Below are positions 59,580 through 64,000 of a stretch of DNA of 64,000 nt, piece after piece. This stretch comes from Candidatus Edwardsiibacteriota bacterium. GTDB lineage: Bacteria > Edwardsbacteria > AC1 > EtOH8. The position numbers and the translations under genes were made by a program. The stretch spans positions 27,096 through 91,095 of the forward strand of contig JAGVNJ010000009.1 in assembly GCA_020053305.1 (NCBI GenBank), given 5' to 3'. The number at the start of each line of letters is the position of its first letter. The stretch's first letter is position 1. The notes below the pieces were generated by a model. The model saw only the letters and a program-made list of their open reading frames with translations. It searched no databases and was not told where the DNA came from.

Positions 59580-59715
59580 ATGGTTTAAGTGTAAAACATT
59601 TTGCGCTTTTTGGCAACTATTCAGCCTCTCCCGTCTAAAGAACCGCTCCGTGGAAAGAATCACTTTGGCGATGGCCAAAATATATGTATCACTGAATTGT
59701 TGCTTCTGTAGTATT

Positions 59716-60323
59716 GCTCCGTAGGAGCAAACTGTTTGTAAAATGGCGATACGCCGCACAACAGAAAAGCTCCAGAGGAGCGGCCTGTTCATCCAATCCA
59801 TTCAAACAAATATTGTTCATCGTATTCTATTGCAAACTTTTTCAAGAAGTCAATATATTCTTCTCTGAAAGTTTTCTTCTGGTGATGCTCTTCTTGATTT
59901 AAGATGTATTTAATCACATCATCAATCTGACTTTTCGAATAGGAGAATGCGCCAAACCCTTCCTGCCAATTGAATTTGCCTTTTATCCATTTTCTGCCGT
60001 TGATAAAGTTGGAGGAACCTGCCTTAATGTCTCTTGCCAAATCGGAAATGGCGATGGATGGTTTTAATCCGACAAGCAGATGGGTATGGTCGGGCATACA
60101 AAATATTGACAGCATTTTATGCCCGCGATTTTGAACGATTCCGCTGATGTATTTGTGCAACTCTTCGCGATGGCGTTGTCCGATGAGGTTTTGTCTGCCT
60201 TTAACCGCAAATACTATCTGAATGTAAATTTGTGAATAGGTGTTGGGCATTTTTTAGGTCGCTCCTACGGAGTTCTGTTTTGGTGTTAACGTTTGTTTTA
60301 CAAACAGACCGCCTCTACGAGGC
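59716..60323 (-). mobile_element. IS200-like/REP-associated Y1 transposase element
   Basis: The Y1 transposase gene is flanked by inverted and palindromic repeats: CTGTTTGTAAAA (59733-59744) with its exact complement at 60296-60307, and the self-complementary CTCCGTAGGAG (59718-59728) matched by CTCCTACGGAG (60262-60272); further small hairpins CTCCAGAGGAG and GCCTCTACGAGGC lie at the edges. Subterminal hairpins without long terminal inverted repeats are the rule in IS200/IS605 and RAYT loci. Exact ends are uncertain. Confidence 0.6.
59789..60250 (-). CDS. Y1 (HUH) transposase, IS200/RAYT type
   Basis: 153 aa, complete. Single-strand transposase with HUH motif MPDHTHLLVG (His-x-His) and the catalytic Tyr in FSYSKSQIDDVIKYILNQEE. 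SQIYIQIVFAVKGRQNLI is the normal TnpA start. It is intact, so possibly active or domesticated. It interrupts the sugar ABC transporter genes and is bordered by short hairpins. Confidence 0.92.
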   Translation of the reverse strand: MPNTYSQIYIQIVFAVKGRQNLIGQRHREELHKYISGIVQNRGHKMLSIFCMPDHTHLLVGLKPSIAISDLARDIKAGSSNFINGRKWIKGKFNWQEGFGAFSYSKSQIDDVIKYILNQEEHHQKKTFREEYIDFLKKFAIEYDEQYLFEWIG

Positions 60324-60474
60324 TGAAAACATGTCATCCCTCCGCCATTAGCAAGAAGTCCATATAGGCGGACAGGTCTCCCATCATAACGGGAAGTAGG
60401 TGAGCAGTTACGCATTTTGTATATTTTACCGCCTTGGGCGGCACCCCGCCAATGGCAGTTTCGTGGGCAACGTT

Positions 60475-61296
60475 CTATTCCTTCAGCCCGCTGGAGACGA
60501 AGCTCTGGTTGATCTGTTTCTGGGCGAATATGTAGAAGATCACCAGCGGCAGGATTATCATGGTGGAGGCGGCCATCAGCAGCGGCCACATCGACCCCTG
60601 CTCCTGGGAGAAATAGGCCAGCCCCACCTGCAGCGGGCGCATGCTCTCGCTGTTGGTAACGATCAGGGGCCATAAAAAGCTGTTCCAGCTGCCGATGATG
60701 GAGAACAGGCTGATGGTCACCAGCACCGGTTTGGAGATCGGCAGCAGGATGTGCCAGATGAATTTAAGATCGTTGGCTCCGTCCATCTTGGAGGCTTCGT
60801 ACAGGCTCCAGGGCACGCTCTTGAAATGCTGTCGCACCAGAAAGATGGAGAAGATGTTCACCGTCCAGGGGACGATCAGGGCGTAAAAGGTGTCCAGCCA
60901 TCTCAGCTTGGCCAGGATCACGTAGGCCGGAACCAGGTACACCGGCTGGGGGATCATCATCATCCCCAGCAAGGCCAGAAAGGTCAGGTCCCTCCCCTTG
61001 AAATTTTTGAAGGAGAATGAAAAGGCCGCCAGGGTGGAGGTGGCCAGCACCCCGGCCAGGGTCAGCACCGTCATGATGATGGTGTTCAAAAAATATCTCA
61101 ACAGCGGTATCTGGCGCCACACCTCCAGGTAGTTCACCAGCTGGGGCCGGGCCGGGAATATCCGCGGCGGTATCAGCAGGGATTCAGGCTGGGTCTTGAG
61201 CGAGGTCAGGATCATCCAGACGAACGGGAAGATCATCACCAGCGAGATGGCCGTCAGAGAAAGATATACGATTATTTTTAGACCGTTTTTATTCAC
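60475..61296 (-). CDS. Sugar ABC transporter permease, MalG type
   Basis: 273 aa with six membrane helices. The cytoplasmic EAA loop that contacts the ATPase is EASKMDGANDLKFIWHILLP-ISKP, and the N-terminal PFVWMILTSLKTQPESL is typical of MalG/UgpE/AraQ permeases. Pairs with the MalF-type permease upstream. Between them is a 406-nt repeat-filled gap, and the binding protein gene follows after the transposase. Confidence 0.95.
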   Translation of the reverse strand: MNKNGLKIIVYLSLTAISLVMIFPFVWMILTSLKTQPESLLIPPRIFPARPQLVNYLEVWRQIPLLRYFLNTIIMTVLTLAGVLATSTLAAFSFSFKNFKGRDLTFLALLGMMMIPQPVYLVPAYVILAKLRWLDTFYALIVPWTVNIFSIFLVRQHFKSVPWSLYEASKMDGANDLKFIWHILLPISKPVLVTISLFSIIGSWNSFLWPLIVTNSESMRPLQVGLAYFSQEQGSMWPLLMAASTMIILPLVIFYIFAQKQINQSFVSSGLKE

Positions 61297-61370
61297 TTTG
61301 ATTTATTAACCAACTTTTTCTTTGTTGTTTGATTGTTGTTATTACTCGGAGCAAATAATAGAAGACATAC

Positions 61371-61384
61371 GGCCATGAATGGCC
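61371..61384. repeat. Accessory palindrome of the composite repeat, copy C left
   Basis: GGCCATGAATGGCC, 22 nt before copy C, the same spacing as at copy B (reverse strand). Confidence 0.8.
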
Positions 61385-61406
61385 CTGATTACCTTTAATG
61401 GGTGTC

Positions 61407-61468
61407 CTTAACCCAGCCCTTACTTGTCCGCAGCAGCTTAAGCGAAGGTGGAAGGACTGGTTTAAGAG
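61407..61468 (+). repeat. Composite dispersed repeat, copy C
   Basis: Begins CTTAACCCAGCCCTTACTTG, has TCCGC, TTAAGCGAAGG and GGAAGGACTGGTTTAA; matches the reverse complement of copy A with a few substitutions. The right arm has decayed (CTGGTTTAAG rather than CTGGGTTAAG). Confidence 0.8.
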
Positions 61469-61489
61469 CATGTACTGTATCCTGCCTTA

Positions 61490-61503
61490 GGCCGTTCACG
61501 GCC
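61490..61503. repeat. Accessory palindrome, copy C right
   Basis: GGCCGTTCACGGCC, a variant of GGCCATTCATGGCC with both arms changed in step, so the hairpin is kept. Confidence 0.7.
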
Positions 61504-61702
61504 TTTGCCTCGGTCTACTAATAACTGCTCCAAGCAGTATGCTTTATGAATTTTTATTTTCTTGTCCGGAGGACCCTTTCTGTCCAACAAGCCGGACGGG
61601 CGGCATTCTTCCAGATTCACACATTCAACATGCCAAGCAAGCAAGTTTTCTCGGTGTGCCAGGCTTTTTATACTTTAAGCTTTAGACTTTCAACTTTTAA
61701 CT

Positions 61703-62659
61703 TTATTGATAGTGCACCTTCGATTCCAGCACTTTCCGCTGAATGATGGTCAGGGCCAGGATGATCAGGAACAGCACGAAGGCCACCGCGTTGGCGTAGC
61801 CCATCTGCCAATCGGAGAAACCCTTTTCATAGAGGTAATAGACCAGGGTGCGGGTGGTGCCCAGCGGGTTCCCCCCCACCGGTCCCTGCATGGCGTATAT
61901 CTGGATGAATACCTGGAAAGAGGTGATGGTGCTCATCAGCAGCACATAGAAGGTGGTGGGCGAGAGCATCGGCCAGGTGACATGGCGGAAAGAGGCCCAC
62001 TTCCCCGCCCCGTCCAGCGAGGCCGCCTCGTAGTAATGTTCGGGAATGGACTGCAGACCGGCCAGAAAGATGATGATATTATATCCCAACGAGTGCCAGA
62101 TGCTCATGATGATGATGGCCACCATGGCCAGGCTGGGCCCGGCCAGAATTTCCGGAAGCTGCAGCCCCAGCGGACCTAATAGGACGTTTAGTATTCCGGC
62201 CGGCTCCTCCAGCCATAGCGAAGGTTTGATCCCTATGAAGGATAGCGCCTGGTTGGCCAGACCCAATCGGGGGTTGAATATCCATTTCCAGACCAGGGAG
62301 ATGGCCACGGTGGAGGTTATCACCGGCAGGAACAGAGCCGTCCGGTACAAAGCGGCGGCTTTTATTTTTTGATTTATCAGGACGGCAATGAAAAGGGCTA
62401 TAAACAGGCTGGCCGGGACCACCCCCAGCACGTAGAACAGGGTGTTCAAAAGGCTCTGGCCGAACCGGCTGTCGCTGAACAGATAGATATAATTCCCCGG
62501 CCCCAGGAATTTCCTGGCCCCGGCCAAACCCCAGTCGAACAGGCTCATCCACAGGGCGTACAACATGGGCGCCATCCGAAAGGCCAGGACGATCAGCAGC
62601 GTCGGCAGCAGGAACAGCCAGGGAGAGAGATGGGATAATCTCTTGGATATGTTATTCAT
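61703..62659 (-). CDS. Sugar ABC transporter permease, MalF/UgpA type
   Basis: 318 aa, six membrane helices. N-terminal LSHLSPWLFLLPTLLIVLAF and LYALWMSLFDW, RTALFLPVITSTVAISLVWK-WIFN, and the EAA loop YYEAASLDGAGKWASFRHVT-WPMLSP are standard for the MalF/UgpA/AraP family. First gene of the importer unit, followed by the MalG-type permease and the binding lipoprotein. Substrate cannot be read from the sequence; sugar or glycerol-phosphate is likely. Confidence 0.95.
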   Translation of the reverse strand: MNNISKRLSHLSPWLFLLPTLLIVLAFRMAPMLYALWMSLFDWGLAGARKFLGPGNYIYLFSDSRFGQSLLNTLFYVLGVVPASLFIALFIAVLINQKIKAAALYRTALFLPVITSTVAISLVWKWIFNPRLGLANQALSFIGIKPSLWLEEPAGILNVLLGPLGLQLPEILAGPSLAMVAIIIMSIWHSLGYNIIIFLAGLQSIPEHYYEAASLDGAGKWASFRHVTWPMLSPTTFYVLLMSTITSFQVFIQIYAMQGPVGGNPLGTTRTLVYYLYEKGFSDWQMGYANAVAFVLFLIILALTIIQRKVLESKVHYQ

Positions 62660-62710
62660 ATATGATTGTTAGATGATAACTCATAAAAGCACCGGTGTCA
62701 ATATACATAA

Positions 62711-62744
62711 AAAAGAGGAGAGTAAAACGATTTCTCTCCTCTTT
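62711..62744 (-). terminator. Terminator of the 370-aa surface protein gene
   Basis: Stem AAAGAGGAGAG (62712-62722) with complement CTCTCCTCTTT (62734-62744), followed by a T-run on the minus strand; 17 nt after the stop codon. Confidence 0.75.
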
Positions 62745-62761
62745 ATTTTATGGCCGGTCCC

Positions 62762-63874
62762 TTATTTCAGGATCAGAAGTCTGCGGGTTGAACTGCGGCT
62801 TCCGTCGCTCAGATTATAGAAGTAAACACCGTTGGGAAGCTGCCGGCCGTTCTGGCCCTTTAGATTCCAGCTGATGCTATGTTGTCCGGCCGCCATTTGC
62901 CCGCTGTAGACGGTGGCCACCTTCTGCCCCAGCACGTTGAACACCGACAGGTCAACCTTACCCTGATTGGCCAGGCTGAATGAGAATCTGGCGTCGCGGC
63001 TGGCCGGGTTGGGTGAGCAGGGCATCAGGCTGAAAACGGAATTTGAAAATGGCGGATTGCCGGATACCCCGGTTATTTCTCCCCAGGTGGTCGCCACTAT
63101 TATACCGTCAATATCGGCGGAAGGGGTCACCAAGCTAGTGCTCGTGGTGCTACCCTGGCGGATGGCCAGGCGGGCTATATCAACGGGGTCGGTGGTCAGG
63201 GCCGAGGTCTGTGTCAGATCGGCCGGCGGCTCCGCCCCTGTCAGCGAGGGATTGATCCACAGTTTGGCCACATCGTTGGTGTTGCCGGTGATGTATTCAT
63301 AGGCCAGGACCACCAGGTAGGCGGTGTTCACATCATATTCGCCCGTGGTCCAAAGGGTCGAAGAGTTGCTGCTGGTAGCCCTGAGTCCAAATTTATATTT
63401 TCCCGCCGAACTGCCCATCTTGGTGGTTACGCGGCCGAAGTGGATGGTGGTCGAGGAACTCGGCATTAACATGGTAAAATATTGGCCGTGGGTGGCGGTG
63501 TCCGGGGACATGGAGTCGTGGGTCACCTTGAAGAGGAACGAAGCATAGAGAGTAATGTCCGGGGTCTGGGTGGTGAACTGCCGGTAAATATCCTCGGCTG
63601 TCGCTCCCGGAGTGTGGCGGACTATCTGTATCATCCGGCCTATGTCGGATGCGGTGTATGAAGGGTAGGCCAAGTTTCCGTCAACGCATTCAATCAACAA
63701 GCCGCCACCCGAGAAATGAACCCAGTTCCCGCCGCTGACATTAGCCTGCCCGGCGCTATCGCCTAAAACCCCGGCGTCATAGTCAAAATTTTCGGTAAAT
63801 AAAACGGCGCCTTGAGACATAGCAGGAAACACCAAAGCCATCATGAAGATTCCAACCAACATTAACCTTTTCAT
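62762..63874 (-). CDS. Secreted protein with T9SS-type sorting domain
   Basis: 370 aa. Signal peptide MKRLMLVGIFMMALVFPAMS, then an N-terminal domain of about 255 residues paralogous to that of the 1127-aa protein (ENFDYDAGVLGDSAGQANVS-GGNW, EDIYRQFTTQTPD, AKLWINPSLTGAEPPADLTQ, DIDGIIVATTWGEITG), which resembles a concanavalin-like jelly roll. The last ~85 residues are a FlgD-like sorting domain (PCSPNPASRDARFSFSL, LSVFNVLGQKVATVY, PNGVYFYNLSDG, RRLLILK). Surface location expected. Good ribosome-binding site (AAGGAGAGA). Monocistronic. Confidence 0.9.
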   Translation of the reverse strand: MKRLMLVGIFMMALVFPAMSQGAVLFTENFDYDAGVLGDSAGQANVSGGNWVHFSGGGLLIECVDGNLAYPSYTASDIGRMIQIVRHTPGATAEDIYRQFTTQTPDITLYASFLFKVTHDSMSPDTATHGQYFTMLMPSSSTTIHFGRVTTKMGSSAGKYKFGLRATSSNSSTLWTTGEYDVNTAYLVVLAYEYITGNTNDVAKLWINPSLTGAEPPADLTQTSALTTDPVDIARLAIRQGSTTSTSLVTPSADIDGIIVATTWGEITGVSGNPPFSNSVFSLMPCSPNPASRDARFSFSLANQGKVDLSVFNVLGQKVATVYSGQMAAGQHSISWNLKGQNGRQLPNGVYFYNLSDGSRSSTRRLLILK

Positions 63875-63980
63875 TTTATCTCTCCTTGATTTTTTGTTTA
63901 ATTTTGGTTATTCGCTGTTAAGGATGGGTTAGTATCGGGAATCTATGGTATACTCACGGAAACAGAACAGAGAGAATACC

Positions 63981-64000
63981 ATGGAACAGATGCCGGACAA
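63981..64000 (+). CDS. Possible start of a gene running off the window
   Basis: ATG at 63981 opens a plus-strand frame MEQMPD to the window edge, with AGAGAG 8 nt upstream and a TATACT -10-like box at 63949-63954. Too short to name. Confidence 0.25.

Larger units (their letters stand above)
61297..61702. other. Repeat-filled gap inside the sugar transporter operon
   Basis: 406 nt between the two permease genes. It contains the palindromes GGCCATGAATGGCC (61371-61384) and GGCCGTTCACGGCC (61490-61503), with composite repeat copy C between them (61407-61468), and an AT-rich tail with CTTTAAGCTTTAGACTTTCA. Two 60-codon frames here look spurious. Normal permease pairs are adjacent, so this stretch looks inserted. 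Confidence 0.6.

Noticed and set aside
59580..59801. 74-codon extension of the sugar-binding lipoprotein
   Set aside because: Runs through the edge repeats of the transposase element and would bury the signal peptide.
61289..61644. Two 60-codon minus-strand frames in the permease gap
   Set aside because: They read through palindromic repeats, lack a ribosome-binding site and have no family resemblance.

Overview
The window looks like a chromosome segment from an uncultured, GC-rich, Gram-negative bacterium near the Bacteroidetes/Chlorobi/Fibrobacteres side of the tree (an Edwardsbacteria-, TA06- or WOR-3-like lineage is my guess; no marker here settles it). The reasons are four secreted proteins ending in a FlgD/T9SS-type C-terminal sorting domain, several PorV/PorQ- or FadL-like outer-membrane proteins, a very short Bacteroidetes-like RpoZ, many lipoproteins, and dense operons with 1-4 nt overlaps. 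There is no rRNA and no CRISPR array; one tRNA, one decayed IS3 element, one Y1 (IS200/RAYT-like) transposase and several families of dispersed palindromic repeats are present.

Layout: 1-4.4 kb, leuS (3' end cut by the window edge), a zinc-ribbon coiled-coil protein and holA. 4.5-9.4 kb, a T9SS-cargo-like surface protein, a DUF2723 membrane glycosyltransferase-like protein and tRNA-Arg(CCG). 9.4-11.7 kb, a beta-CASP RNase/MBL protein coupled to a small lipoprotein, then the IS3 remnant. 11.8-18.6 kb, DNA damage genes: ogt, uvrC, a SRAP/HMCES protein, then (after a TPR protein and a lipoprotein) umuC and umuD. 18.7-25.3 kb, divergently transcribed tldD, a BamD-like TPR lipoprotein and the pyrimidine genes pyrK-pyrD-(rlpA)-pyrF-pyrE, closed by a strong terminator. 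25.3-28.7 kb, an unusual lipoprotein joining an oligopeptide-type substrate-binding domain to a TonB C-terminal domain, and an M19 dipeptidase.

28.8-31.1 kb holds an MlaE/MlaF-type lipid ABC transporter with an AT-rich GNAT acetyltransferase between the two subunits, flanked by two direct copies of a palindromic repeat. 31.6-38.1 kb is the core operon yicC-(outer-membrane protein)-gmk-rpoZ-coaBC-udg-dnaB. 38.4-58.2 kb is a very long minus-strand gene string. Its upstream half (44.7-58.2 kb) encodes an OB-fold/Ig-like surface protein, three PorV/FadL-like outer-membrane proteins, a helix-hairpin-helix outer-membrane protein, a 5'-nucleotidase, a PHP phosphoesterase carrying a sorting domain, and a RecJ-like DHH exonuclease. 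Its downstream half (38.4-44.7 kb) encodes a MalK/UgpC-type ATPase, a TPR membrane protein, a GH57 amylase-type enzyme, two uncharacterised membrane or secreted proteins and a pseudopilin. 58.2-62.7 kb is a sugar ABC importer (binding lipoprotein and two permeases) interrupted by the Y1 transposase and by a composite repeat; its ATPase is probably the one at 43.6-44.7 kb. The window ends with a second surface protein that shares its N-terminal domain with the 1127-aa protein.

The most interesting ideas are (i) the substrate-binding-protein/TonB fusion; (ii) a possible extracellular DNA or nucleotide scavenging cluster built from a T9SS-type surface protein, a DNA-binding-motif outer-membrane protein, a nucleotidase and a RecJ-like exonuclease; and (iii) a composite dispersed repeat whose perfect 30-bp palindrome sits inside a signal-peptide coding region. 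All functional links between genes are inference from sequence and order only.
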